A stretch of DNA of 64,000 bases, from the NCBI GenBank assembly GCA_902589725.1, contig CACITU010000002.1, positions 111,834 to 175,833 on the forward strand, given 5' to 3'. Made by a program: the position numbers and the translations under genes. Under the pieces are notes generated by a model, which made no database searches, was not told the DNA's origin, and saw nothing but the letters and a program-made list of their open reading frames with translations. How positions within the stretch are numbered: the first letter of the stretch is position 1; each line of letters begins with the position of its first letter. The DNA comes from an uncultured Pelagibacteraceae bacterium. GTDB lineage: Bacteria; Pseudomonadota; Alphaproteobacteria; Pelagibacterales; Pelagibacteraceae. Below, piece after piece: positions 8,900 to 16,608 of the stretch.

Positions 8900-8932
8900 T
8901 GTTATATTATTACATAACGTTATATTATAACA
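8900..8932 (+). promoter_or_regulatory. Tandem Zur operator between znuC and znuA
   Basis: In the 71-bp divergent gap a perfect palindrome GTTATA-T-TATAAC lies at 8919-8931, matching the core of the classical Zur consensus. Directly beside it, 8901-8918 is a second, imperfect dyad (GTTAT-N8-ATAAC). A minus-strand TATAAT (8924-8929) lies inside the first palindrome and would serve znuC, so repressor binding would block RNA polymerase. The arrangement fits joint repression of znuCB-zur and znuA. Confidence 0.82.
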
Positions 8933-8951
8933 ACCAATTAAATTACTTATT

Positions 8952-10010
8952 ATGAAAAATATTAAAAAAATACCACTTATATTCTCAATATTATCAATTC
9001 TAACATTATTTACACCAGCAAATGCTGAAATAAAAGTAGTTGCTTCTATTAAACCAATTCATTCATTAGCTAGTTACTTAATGGATGGTATTGCTAAACC
9101 TGATTTAATAGTTGATGGATATGCTTCTCCACACGGATTTGCAATGAAACCTTCGCACGCAAAAATGCTACAAAATGCAGACCTAATATTTTGGGTTGGT
9201 GAAGATTTAGAGAGTTTTTTAGAAAAACCATTGAGTTCAATTGCTAAGAAAGCAGAAAAAATTGAATTAATGGAAACTAAAGGATTACAAGTATTAAAAT
9301 TTAGAGAGAGAAATATTTTTGACGAACATGATCATGACGATCACGGACATGACGATCACGGTAAAAAAGAAGATGATCATGACGATCATGGACATGATGA
9401 CCATGGTAAAAAAGAAGATGATCACGACCACGATCATGACGATCATGGTAAAAAAGAGGATGATCATGACGACCACGGACATGACGATCATGATGGACAT
9501 GCTCATGGTGAATTTGATCCACACATTTGGTTGGACCCAATTAATGCAAAAGCTATGTTAAATGAAATGGCAGAACATTTAATTGAAAATGATCCTAAAA
9601 ATGAAGCTAAATATAAAAGTAATTTAGCTAAAGCTTTACAAGAAATCGATAAACTTACAATTGATGTAATGACTGATTTAAGTAGCAGTGTTGCTTCAAT
9701 TGTATTCCATGATGCTTATCAGTATTTTGAGAAAAGATTTAATGTAAATATATTAGGTGCTTTTACTGTTAATACAGATGTAATGCCTGGAGCAGAACAA
9801 CTAGCAGAAATCAGAGAGATAATTGAACACGATAAAGTTGCTTGTGTATTTTCTGAACCTCAATTCAACCCTGATATCATTAAAGCAGTTGCAAAAGATA
9901 TGAATATTAAAACCGGTGTAGTTGACCCATTAGGAGCGACTCTAGACCCAGGAAAAGACTTGTATTTCAATTTAATTAGAAATATGTCTGCTTCGTTTAA
10001 AGGTTGTTAA
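8952..10010 (+). CDS. znuA: Periplasmic zinc-binding protein ZnuA with a long His-rich loop
   Basis: This is the cluster A-I solute-binding protein of the zinc importer, 352 aa. A signal peptide (about 1-25, ending PANA) precedes the first metal ligand His61 (SPHGFAMKPS). A charged insertion at 125-187 contains four imperfect copies of a 14-18-residue Asp/His/Lys unit. The conserved 'FDPHIWLDP' (His191) and 'VFHDAYQYF' His follow, and the C-terminal lobe has 'FSEPQFNPDIIKAV'. His-rich loops are known from ZnuA proteins and are thought to capture or buffer zinc. It is transcribed away from znuC under the shared Zur operator. Confidence 0.95.
   Translation: MKNIKKIPLIFSILSILTLFTPANAEIKVVASIKPIHSLASYLMDGIAKPDLIVDGYASPHGFAMKPSHAKMLQNADLIFWVGEDLESFLEKPLSSIAKKAEKIELMETKGLQVLKFRERNIFDEHDHDDHGHDDHGKKEDDHDDHGHDDHGKKEDDHDHDHDDHGKKEDDHDDHGHDDHDGHAHGEFDPHIWLDPINAKAMLNEMAEHLIENDPKNEAKYKSNLAKALQEIDKLTIDVMTDLSSSVASIVFHDAYQYFEKRFNVNILGAFTVNTDVMPGAEQLAEIREIIEHDKVACVFSEPQFNPDIIKAVAKDMNIKTGVVDPLGATLDPGKDLYFNLIRNMSASFKGC
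9324..9512 (+). repeat. In-frame tandem repeat encoding the ZnuA His-rich loop
   Basis: Four imperfect units of 42-54 bp start near 9324, 9372, 9417 and 9459. They encode variations on DDHDDHGHDDHGKKE; the third unit is one codon shorter and the last is extended by DGHAHGE. The unit length is a multiple of three throughout, so copy-number change would lengthen or shorten the zinc-binding loop without a frameshift. Other reading frames across it stay open only because of the low complexity. Confidence 0.93.
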
Positions 10011-10042
10011 CAAAGCATTCATATTTCTATATAATGTAGAAT

Positions 10043-10582
10043 ATGAAAATTAGCACTGGCGATAAATTAGAGGAAATTACACTTCCAGATCAGAATGGTA
10101 ACTCATTTAATTTATCTCAGACCTTAGGGAAAAAAGTCTTATTAACTTTTTATAGAATCGCAGGTTGTAGCTTCTGCAACCTAAGACTTAATGAAATTAA
10201 TAAGAGATTTGGTGAACTTGGAAATAATTTTACGCATGTTGGAATATTTCATTCACCAGTAGATAATTTAAAATCATATATGGATAAGCATAAGAATTTA
10301 CCATTCACAGTATTAGCAGATGAAAATTTTGAATATTTTCAAAAATATGAAATTGAGAGATCAGTGAGTAAAACACTAAACGCAATGTTGTTTAAAGCAC
10401 ATAAAATTATTCCTGCTATGATGAAAGGATATATTCCTACAAGAATAAAAGGTCATTTAGATATAGCTGTGACCGACGTTCTAATTAATGAGGATGGTGT
10501 AGTTCAAGATGTTTATTATGCTAAAAAGGACATTGCAGATCATTTTGAATTTGAAAAAATTAAGCAGTTTGCACTTAATTAA
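10043..10582 (+). CDS. Peroxiredoxin-like (AhpC/TSA, thioredoxin-fold) protein
   Basis: This is a 179-aa thioredoxin-fold protein with an AhpC/TSA-like layout: 'ITLPDQNGNSFNLSQTLGKKVLLTFYRIAG' style strand/helix order and the redox motif Cys42-Ser-Phe-Cys45 (GCSFC). It has no signal peptide, so it probably acts in the cytoplasm as a thiol peroxidase or disulfide reductase. It follows znuA by 32 bp on the same strand and precedes another thioredoxin-fold gene by 7 bp. Substrate and partner are unknown. Confidence 0.78.
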   Translation: MKISTGDKLEEITLPDQNGNSFNLSQTLGKKVLLTFYRIAGCSFCNLRLNEINKRFGELGNNFTHVGIFHSPVDNLKSYMDKHKNLPFTVLADENFEYFQKYEIERSVSKTLNAMLFKAHKIIPAMMKGYIPTRIKGHLDIAVTDVLINEDGVVQDVYYAKKDIADHFEFEKIKQFALN

Positions 10583-10589
10583 ATAAATA

Positions 10590-11183
10590 ATGAAAATTGA
10601 ATATTATTTTAGTGTCTTGTCTCCATTTACTTACTTAGGTGCTGATAAATTTACAAAAATAGTAAGTCAATATAATTTAGAAGTAATAGAAAAACCACTT
10701 GATTTAGTTGGTGAAATTTTTCCAAATACCGGAGGATTACCAGTTCCTAAAAGACACCCTGCAAGACAAAAGTACAGACTTTTGGAAATGGAGAGAATTT
10801 CAAATAAATTAGGTTTGCCAATTATTAAACAGCCAAAATTTTTTCCACCTAGTGATCCACATTTGCCAGCAAAATTTGTAATCGCCTCAAATAAAATGGG
10901 AAATAAACTTCATTTTGGAAATGAGTGTTTAAAATATTTATGGTCTATGGATAAAGATCTTTCAGATCACAAAATACTTCGGGAAATTTGTGAAAAATTA
11001 AATTTAAATTTTGAGGAAATGAAAAAGTTAGCTTTAACTGACGAAGTAAACATTGAGTACCAAAAAAATTCAAAAGATGCAGTTAATAACCATGTATTTG
11101 GTGCTCCTTCATATGTCTTAAATAATGAGATTTTTTGGGGTCAAGATAGATTGGATTATCTTGAAGATGCATTAAAAAAATAA
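10590..11183 (+). CDS. DsbA-family protein, 2-hydroxychromene-2-carboxylate isomerase-like
   Basis: This is a 197-aa thioredoxin/DsbA-fold protein of the HCCA-isomerase/kappa-GST type. It starts with 'IEYYFSVLSPFTYLG', where the usual Ser that binds glutathione replaces the DsbA cysteine. It then has 'PVPKRHPARQKYRLLEMER' and the C-terminal cis-Pro region 'VFGAPSYVLNNEIFWGQDRLD', which is diagnostic. These enzymes use glutathione, and the true substrate here is unknown. It is probably co-transcribed with the peroxiredoxin-like gene 7 bp upstream. Confidence 0.85.
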   Translation: MKIEYYFSVLSPFTYLGADKFTKIVSQYNLEVIEKPLDLVGEIFPNTGGLPVPKRHPARQKYRLLEMERISNKLGLPIIKQPKFFPPSDPHLPAKFVIASNKMGNKLHFGNECLKYLWSMDKDLSDHKILREICEKLNLNFEEMKKLALTDEVNIEYQKNSKDAVNNHVFGAPSYVLNNEIFWGQDRLDYLEDALKK

Positions 11184-11269
11184 TTTAAAATTACTAAATT
11201 TTATTAATAATTTAATTAAACATTGTATTTTTTTATAAGAAGATTTATTTTTATTTACAATCTGCATTT

Positions 11270-12151
11270 ATGAATGATTTGAATTTATTTAAAAAAAATG
11301 GCTTTCTTGTTAAAGAAAATCTAATTTCTCAAACAAAGATAAATAAAATTAATAAAATTGTTAATGAAGTAATTTCAAAAGAAAAAAAAAGAAAAAAAGG
11401 TAATGGTACAAATGGAACTCAGTCTTATGATAATTACCATTTTGTTTACAATTCAGGATCTCCAAAAAATAAAGAAATTCTAAGACTTAATAATCCTCAG
11501 AACAGGCATAAAGTTTTCTATGAATTATCTAGAGATAAAAGAATTATATCTATAGCTAAAAAATTATTAGGTGGAACAGTTAGATTTCATCTGGGTAAAT
11601 TAAATTTTAAGCTTCCAAATAAGAAAAAAGGTAGTGAAATTGGATGGCACCAAGATTGGGCTTTTTACCCTCATACAAATGATGATTTAATCACAGTTGG
11701 TATATATTTAGATGATTGCTATGAAAAAAATGGGCCACTTAAAATAATAAAAAATTCACACAAAAAAAAATTGTACAGCCACCACAGTAAAGAAAATTAT
11801 TTTGTTGGAAAAATAGACACTAAGAAAAATAAAATAGGAACTAAGGATAGTGTTTCCATAACTGGAACGGCTGGAACAGTAGTATTTTTTCATTGTAGAT
11901 CAGTTCATGGGTCTGGACACAATCAAATGAATAACTCAAGACCCTTAATTTTATTTGGTTATAGAGCTTGTGATGCGTGGCCATTAATCAATGATGGAAA
12001 CCCTCATCCTGAGGTTAATTTAGATAATTATGACAAAAATATTATTGTAGGAAATAAATCAATAAAACCAAGATTGACTAAAGTTCCAACCATAATCCCA
12101 CTCCCTAAGAAGAAACATTATATTTCTATCTATGAACTTCAAAAAAATTAA
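11270..12151 (+). CDS. Phytanoyl-CoA dioxygenase (PhyH) family protein
   Basis: This is a 293-aa non-haem Fe(II)/2-oxoglutarate oxygenase. The iron triad is visible as His127-x-Asp129 (GWHQDWAFYPH) and His213 (CRSVHGSG), with Arg224 in position to bind 2-oxoglutarate. 'YLDDCYEKNGPLKIIKNSHK' is the family's central motif. The substrate is not predictable. The last 17 codons plus about 74 bp downstream are duplicated at 20149-20279, where only a fragment of this gene's end remains, suggesting that a cassette was inserted just behind it. Confidence 0.88.
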   Translation: MNDLNLFKKNGFLVKENLISQTKINKINKIVNEVISKEKKRKKGNGTNGTQSYDNYHFVYNSGSPKNKEILRLNNPQNRHKVFYELSRDKRIISIAKKLLGGTVRFHLGKLNFKLPNKKKGSEIGWHQDWAFYPHTNDDLITVGIYLDDCYEKNGPLKIIKNSHKKKLYSHHSKENYFVGKIDTKKNKIGTKDSVSITGTAGTVVFFHCRSVHGSGHNQMNNSRPLILFGYRACDAWPLINDGNPHPEVNLDNYDKNIIVGNKSIKPRLTKVPTIIPLPKKKHYISIYELQKN

Positions 12152-12225
12152 ATCACATTAAAGTTTATTGTAATAAATCTTTAAAATTACATTTATATAA
12201 AAATCAAATGTCATTTCTAAAAAAA
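12095..12225 (+). repeat. Left copy of 131-bp direct repeat flanking the ugp/glpD cassette
   Basis: This copy aligns without gaps to 20149-20279 (constant offset 8054 bp). By hand count there are about 16 mismatches in 131 bp (near 88% identity), with a 41-bp perfect core at 12144-12184. It covers the last 17 codons and stop of the PhyH gene, the spacer, and the first codons of the gene that is intact at 20262. Both copies have the same orientation, so recombination between them would remove the whole cassette. Confidence 0.9.
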
Positions 12226-12246
12226 AAAAACTATTACAGGCTTTAA
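12208..12246 (+). pseudogene. 5' stub of the small membrane gene found intact at 20262
   Basis: The ATG at 12208 reads MSFLKKKNYYRL and stops at 12246. Its first six codons match the start of the 74-aa membrane protein gene at 20262 (MSFLKK), at the exact offset of the flanking direct repeat. The reading then runs out of homology where the cassette begins. It is best seen as the severed 5' end of that gene and is unlikely to be functional. Confidence 0.75.
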
Positions 12247-12953
12247 GAATTAATACTTTTAAACTCCAGCATATCTTTAAAAGTATACATTTCAGGTTTT
12301 TTGAAAGTAATTTTTGGAAATTTTTTATTAAAGTCAGAGGATAGTTGTTTATTAAATTCAATTAAGTTTTTTATTTCAGTCTCATTAAGTTGTCTCAAAA
12401 TATAAGCTAAAGTAATATGGAAAGTATATCTTTGATGATTTTCAAATTTAATTTTTAACAAGCTACTAAGTTCATCTCTACAATTTCTTAGAATTTTTTC
12501 ATCCTTTTCAGAAAAGGGTACTAAAATAATACTATAACCACCAAAAAAAGTTTTTAGTTTAAGATTAAATTGTTTTGGAAAATTATAATTTTCAATTTTT
12601 TTATTTAATTCAACAGCTATATCTTTATAATCCATATCAGGATCTATATCGGATGGCCAATAATTGGTGTTTTTTGTATTTAAATTACAACAATCAAATA
12701 ATGTCATATGAAAACTAGATGGAGGTAAATAGAAATAAGTTTTTTTAGGATTAAAATTTTCTATTTTTTTTTGGAAACTAATAATTTGATTAGATAAATC
12801 GGTATTAATAGGAATATTACAAATTATTGTGCAGCCTGGAAATGATATAGGGTTTCCTTTGTTGTCAAATTTATTTTCAGCACCTTTTAAAGTGTAACCT
12901 TCAAGTTTACCTGCTAAAAACTTTTCCTCATTATTAACTATGTTTAAATCCAT
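12243..12953 (-). CDS. 2H phosphoesterase superfamily protein (DUF1868-like)
   Basis: This is a 236-aa protein carrying the two H-x-T signatures of the 2H phosphoesterase superfamily: His82-Met-Thr84 (SSFHMTLFDCC) and His179-Ile-Thr181 (YTFHITLAYI). Members hydrolyse 2',3'-cyclic phosphodiesters or related bonds, and the layout resembles the DUF1868 branch. It has no signal peptide. It lies 9 bp after ugpQ at the end of the leftward ugp operon. A role in cleaving an imported (cyclic) phosphodiester is therefore conceivable, but that is inference. Its stop lies directly against the left repeat. Confidence 0.8.
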   Translation of the reverse strand: MDLNIVNNEEKFLAGKLEGYTLKGAENKFDNKGNPISFPGCTIICNIPINTDLSNQIISFQKKIENFNPKKTYFYLPPSSFHMTLFDCCNLNTKNTNYWPSDIDPDMDYKDIAVELNKKIENYNFPKQFNLKLKTFFGGYSIILVPFSEKDEKILRNCRDELSSLLKIKFENHQRYTFHITLAYILRQLNETEIKNLIEFNKQLSSDFNKKFPKITFKKPEMYTFKDMLEFKSINS

Positions 12954-12962
12954 TAAAATATA

Positions 12963-13883
12963 CTAAAACCATTTTTTATTTTCTTTTTCACAAAGTTCTT
13001 TCAGCCTTAGAGGATAATCTGTAAATATTCCATCTACACCATATTCAATCATCCGCATCATGTCGCTTTCTCTATTTACAGTCCAAGTATTTACCACTAG
13101 TCCATGATTGTGTGCTTCTTCAATATTTTTTTTTTTTATATCTTTGTAAAAAGGATGCCAAGCAATTCCACCTAAATTATTTATAACTTCTGGAATTTCA
13201 CTGTTATTAAAAAATGGAATAAACCCCATCCAAGGTGAATTTTCATAAATATTTTTCCTTGTTTTTTTTAATTCTTGTTGTGTTGATAAATAACCTCTAG
13301 AAATTTTTGGTAATTGTAATTTAAATTCTTTTAAAACTCTCCAATCAAAGGAAGAAACTAAAATTCGATCGCTTAAATTAGAGACTTCTATTTCTTGCTT
13401 TACAAGTTTTACAATCTCAATAGGTTCAGGAACTAGATTGCTAATTAATGGACTAGACTTAAATTCTAAATTAATTATTAAATCTTCAGTTTCATAAGAT
13501 TTTAATAATTTAAATAATTTGTTTAAATTTGGTATTCTCTGGTTTTCTAAACTTTTTTGATTTAAAAATCTTCTGCCATAACTAGATAATTTATTAACAG
13601 CTCCTATATCATAATTTAATAATTCTTTATAAGTTTTACTATTAATTTTCATATATTCATCTTCTATCCAATTACCATCTAAGTCTTTAGTCTGATCTCT
13701 GTCTAAGAAAAAATCATGGGTAATTACTGGCACCGAATCTTTAGAAAATAAAATATCTACTTCTAATCCACTAAAATTATTATCAAATAAATATTTGAAA
13801 CTCTCTAAAGTATTTTCAGGAAGATCACCTCTAGCTCCTCGATGACCATAAATTTTTATATGATTTGGTTTACTTAAAATCAA
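12963..13883 (-). CDS. ugpQ: Glycerophosphodiester phosphodiesterase UgpQ
   Basis: This is a 306-aa GDPD-family TIM-barrel enzyme that cleaves glycerophosphodiesters to sn-glycerol-3-phosphate and an alcohol. The catalytic pair and metal ligands are clear: His14-Arg15 (YGHRGARG), Glu24 (PENTLESF), Glu41/Asp43 (LEVDILFS) and His56 (VITHD). The C-terminal 'VNTWTVNRESDMMRMIEYGVDGIFTDYP' is typical. No signal peptide is evident, so it probably acts on substrate after import by the Ugp ABC transporter, whose ATPase gene ends 2 bp upstream. Confidence 0.94.
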   Translation of the reverse strand: MILSKPNHIKIYGHRGARGDLPENTLESFKYLFDNNFSGLEVDILFSKDSVPVITHDFFLDRDQTKDLDGNWIEDEYMKINSKTYKELLNYDIGAVNKLSSYGRRFLNQKSLENQRIPNLNKLFKLLKSYETEDLIINLEFKSSPLISNLVPEPIEIVKLVKQEIEVSNLSDRILVSSFDWRVLKEFKLQLPKISRGYLSTQQELKKTRKNIYENSPWMGFIPFFNNSEIPEVINNLGGIAWHPFYKDIKKKNIEEAHNHGLVVNTWTVNRESDMMRMIEYGVDGIFTDYPLRLKELCEKENKKWF

Positions 13884-13885
13884 AT

Positions 13886-14938
13886 TTAATTAACTCTTTT
13901 GCCAGTACTTTTATCAAAAATATAATATTTATTGTTCTCCATATTTACTCTTAAATTAGAACCTTTTTCAACAGTTTGATTTCCTGGACACCTATAACAA
14001 AAGTCTTTTTTATTTTTCAATTGACCATAAACAATATTATCCGAACCAAGCTGTTCCACTAAGTCTACTGTTAAATTAATTAAACCACTCTCAGATTGTA
14101 CTAAATGCTCAGGTCTTATTCCTAATGTAACCTCACCCTCAAAGTCAGTATTAACATCTTTAATTTCAAAACCTTCTGCAGATAATGTTTTATTTTTTAA
14201 ATTACCATTTAAAAAATTCATTTGAGGTGAACCAATAAAACCAGCAACAAATAAAGATTTTGGATTATCATATATCTCAATAGGAGTTCCAAGCTGTTCA
14301 ATAATTCCATTATTAATTACTGCCAATCTGTCAGCAAGTGTCATGGCCTCAACTTGATCATGTGTAACAAATATACTTGTTACTCCAACCTTTTGTTGAA
14401 GTTTTTTAATTTCAAGTCTCATCTGAATTCTTAATTTTGCATCTAAGTTTGAAAGAGGTTCATCAAATAAGAATATTTTTGGATTTCTTACAATTGCTCT
14501 TCCCATAGCAACCCTTTGTCTTTGACCTCCAGATAACATTGAAGGTTTTCTCTGTAAATAATCTGAAATTTGTAACAGTTTAGCTGCATCATTTACTTTT
14601 TGCTCAATTGTTTCTTTATCAATTCCTCTGTTTTTTAAACCATAAGCCAAATTATTATACACATTCATATGTGGGTATAATGCATAGTTCTGAAACACCA
14701 TTGCTACATCTCTCTCAGATGGATCAACTTCATTAATTAATTTTCCATCAAGATTAATATCACCCTCTGTAATGTCCTCTAAACCTGCAACCATTCTTAA
14801 TAAAGTTGATTTTCCACATCCACTTGGTCCTACAAAAACCATAAACTCTCCTTCATCTACACTTAATGAAGTTTCGTGAACAGCCTTAGTTCCGTTTGGA
14901 TAAATCTTAGTCACATTTTTTAAATCTAAAAAACTCAT
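13886..14938 (-). CDS. ugpC: sn-glycerol-3-phosphate ABC transporter ATPase UgpC
   Basis: This is a 350-aa ATPase of the MalK/UgpC subfamily. Walker A is GPSGCGKST at 37-45, the signature LSGGQRQR lies near 135, Walker B is 'IFLFDEPLSNLD', and a C-terminal TOBE/regulatory domain spans about 240-350 ('TLGIRPEHL'). It lies directly between ugpE and ugpQ and shares the leftward operon. The UgpC assignment over other MalK-like ATPases rests on the ugpQ/ugpA/ugpE/ugpB/glpD context. Confidence 0.93.
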   Translation of the reverse strand: MSFLDLKNVTKIYPNGTKAVHETSLSVDEGEFMVFVGPSGCGKSTLLRMVAGLEDITEGDINLDGKLINEVDPSERDVAMVFQNYALYPHMNVYNNLAYGLKNRGIDKETIEQKVNDAAKLLQISDYLQRKPSMLSGGQRQRVAMGRAIVRNPKIFLFDEPLSNLDAKLRIQMRLEIKKLQQKVGVTSIFVTHDQVEAMTLADRLAVINNGIIEQLGTPIEIYDNPKSLFVAGFIGSPQMNFLNGNLKNKTLSAEGFEIKDVNTDFEGEVTLGIRPEHLVQSESGLINLTVDLVEQLGSDNIVYGQLKNKKDFCYRCPGNQTVEKGSNLRVNMENNKYYIFDKSTGKRVN

Positions 14939-15790
14939 TTATTTCTCCGTTTGAATTAATCCTTTTATGAACCATTTTTGTAAAAATACTACCACTAAAA
15001 CTGGTGGGATCATTGATAAAATTATATATGCAAATCTTTCTGCTGTTCTTGGCAAAGCAACTCCTTCATAGCTTTCTGTGTAAATAATTTTCATTCCCAT
15101 TACAACAGTCCAATATTCTTCTGCAGTTGTCATTATTAGCGGCCATAAATATTGGCTATATCCATATACGAACATAAAGATAAACATTGCTGCTATCATA
15201 GTTTTTGATAGTGGTACCAAGAAATCTATGAAAAAACTCCAAGCATTTGCTCCATCTAATTTTGCCGACTCCAAAAGTTCATCTGGAATTGTTTTGTAAA
15301 ATTGTCTGAAGAAAAAAGTTGCTGTAGCTGAAGCAACTAACGGAAGAATAAGGCCTGTGTATGAATTTGTTAAACCTAAATCAGATACAATTTTATAGCT
15401 TGGAAAAATTCTTACCTCCAAAGGAACAAGTAGAGTAATAAAGATTAACCAAAAAATTGGTACAGCTAATTTAAATCTATAATAAACCAAAGCATATGCT
15501 GACATTGCAGAAATAACTACTTTAAGTGTTGCAATCCCTAATGCCATTATAAAACTATTAATAAACATTTTTGCAGCAGTAACTTCTTCTGACCAACCAC
15601 CTTTTTCATTTAAAACTTCGTTATAGTTTCTTGCTAGCTGATCACCTATATGAAACTTCATACCTTCCGTCAGTATAGTTACAGAGTCATGTGAAGAACT
15701 TGCAAAAGATATCCAAATAGGAACTACCATTAACAATACCCCTAATATTAAAATAATATGAGCAATTATTTGAAGTGGTTTAATTTTCAT
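14939..15790 (-). CDS. ugpE: sn-glycerol-3-phosphate ABC permease UgpE (copy 1)
   Basis: This is a 283-aa MalG-type permease with six predicted membrane helices and the cytoplasmic EAA loop 'DELLESAKLDGANAWSFF', which contacts UgpC. It ends 1 bp from ugpC and overlaps the second ugpE-like gene by 4 bp. Its closest relative in the window is that neighbour: long blocks are near-identical between the two, so this is a tandem duplicate. It keeps the longer C-terminal periplasmic part (MKIIYTESYEGVALPRTAERF) that the neighbour lacks. Confidence 0.92.
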   Translation of the reverse strand: MKIKPLQIIAHIILILGVLLMVVPIWISFASSSHDSVTILTEGMKFHIGDQLARNYNEVLNEKGGWSEEVTAAKMFINSFIMALGIATLKVVISAMSAYALVYYRFKLAVPIFWLIFITLLVPLEVRIFPSYKIVSDLGLTNSYTGLILPLVASATATFFFRQFYKTIPDELLESAKLDGANAWSFFIDFLVPLSKTMIAAMFIFMFVYGYSQYLWPLIMTTAEEYWTVVMGMKIIYTESYEGVALPRTAERFAYIILSMIPPVLVVVFLQKWFIKGLIQTEK

Positions 15791-16608
15791 TTATCTTGAA
15801 AAACCCCCTTAATAAAATGTTTCTGCAACACAATTATAATTAAAATTGGTGGAACCATAGACATCATCACAAAAGCAAAACGATGAACAATAGAACCCGA
15901 CATCATTTTTAATCCCATAACCACTGTCCAATATTGTTCTGAAGTTGTTACCAATAGCGGCCATAAGTACTGATTGTAACCAAAAACAAACATAAATATT
16001 AACATCGCTACAATCATCGTTTTTGACAAAGGAATTAAAAAATCAACAAAAAATCTCCAGGTATTTGCCCCATCAAGTTTTGCAGACTCAAGTAATTCAT
16101 CTGGAACAGTTTTATAAAATTGTCGAAAGAATAATGTTGCTATAGCTGATGCTGAAATTGGAACTATTAATCCAAAGTAAGAATTTACTAAATTAAGTTC
16201 AGCCATTACTGAATAAGTAGGAAAAATTCTTAACTCTAGTGGTACTAATATCGTGATAAAAATTATCCAAAACAATAATGTTGCATGTTTTATTCTATAA
16301 TAAACCAATGCGTAGGCAGCCATTAAAGATGTGACAACGGATAGAATTGCAACTCCCGTAGCCATTAAAAAACTATTAAAAAACATTTTTAATGCTGTTA
16401 TCTCTTTAAAGAAACCACCCTGATATAATAAAACCCGTAAGTAATTTTCATAAAAGCTATCTCCTAAAAACATTTGGAGACCATTCATATTAATCATTGA
16501 ACTTGTGTGCGTTGAGCTAGCAAAAATCATCCACACAGGAAGTACCATGATAAGTATTCCAATGATTAAAATTAAATGTGAAAAACTTGATGTGATAAAT
16601 CTAGTCAT
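15787..16608 (-). CDS. ugpE: sn-glycerol-3-phosphate ABC permease UgpE (copy 2, tandem paralogue)
   Basis: This is a 273-aa MalG-type permease with six predicted helices and its own intact EAA loop 'DELLESAKLDGANTWRFF'. It shares extended blocks with copy 1, such as 'FFRQFYKT(I/V)PDELLESAKLDGAN' and 'QYLWPL', but its periplasmic loops differ and it is 10 residues shorter. The reading frame is intact and it overlaps both neighbours by 1-4 bp. The operon thus has one UgpA-type and two UgpE-type permeases, an unusual stoichiometry whose meaning is unknown. Confidence 0.9.
   Translation of the reverse strand: MTRFITSSFSHLILIIGILIMVLPVWMIFASSTHTSSMINMNGLQMFLGDSFYENYLRVLLYQGGFFKEITALKMFFNSFLMATGVAILSVVTSLMAAYALVYYRIKHATLLFWIIFITILVPLELRIFPTYSVMAELNLVNSYFGLIVPISASAIATLFFRQFYKTVPDELLESAKLDGANTWRFFVDFLIPLSKTMIVAMLIFMFVFGYNQYLWPLLVTTSEQYWTVVMGLKMMSGSIVHRFAFVMMSMVPPILIIIVLQKHFIKGVFQDK

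Noticed and set aside
9324..9512. Repeat array that could look like a CRISPR
   Set aside because: Units are contiguous, in frame and without unique spacers; they encode the His-rich loop.
9294..9561. Several overlapping open frames on both strands inside znuA
   Set aside because: They exist only because the His/Asp repeat is low-complexity in every frame. The znuA frame has a signal peptide and metal-binding motifs on both sides.
12158..12361. Open frame on the minus strand across the left repeat
   Set aside because: It overlaps the 2H phosphoesterase frame and has only random, Asn/Leu-rich content.
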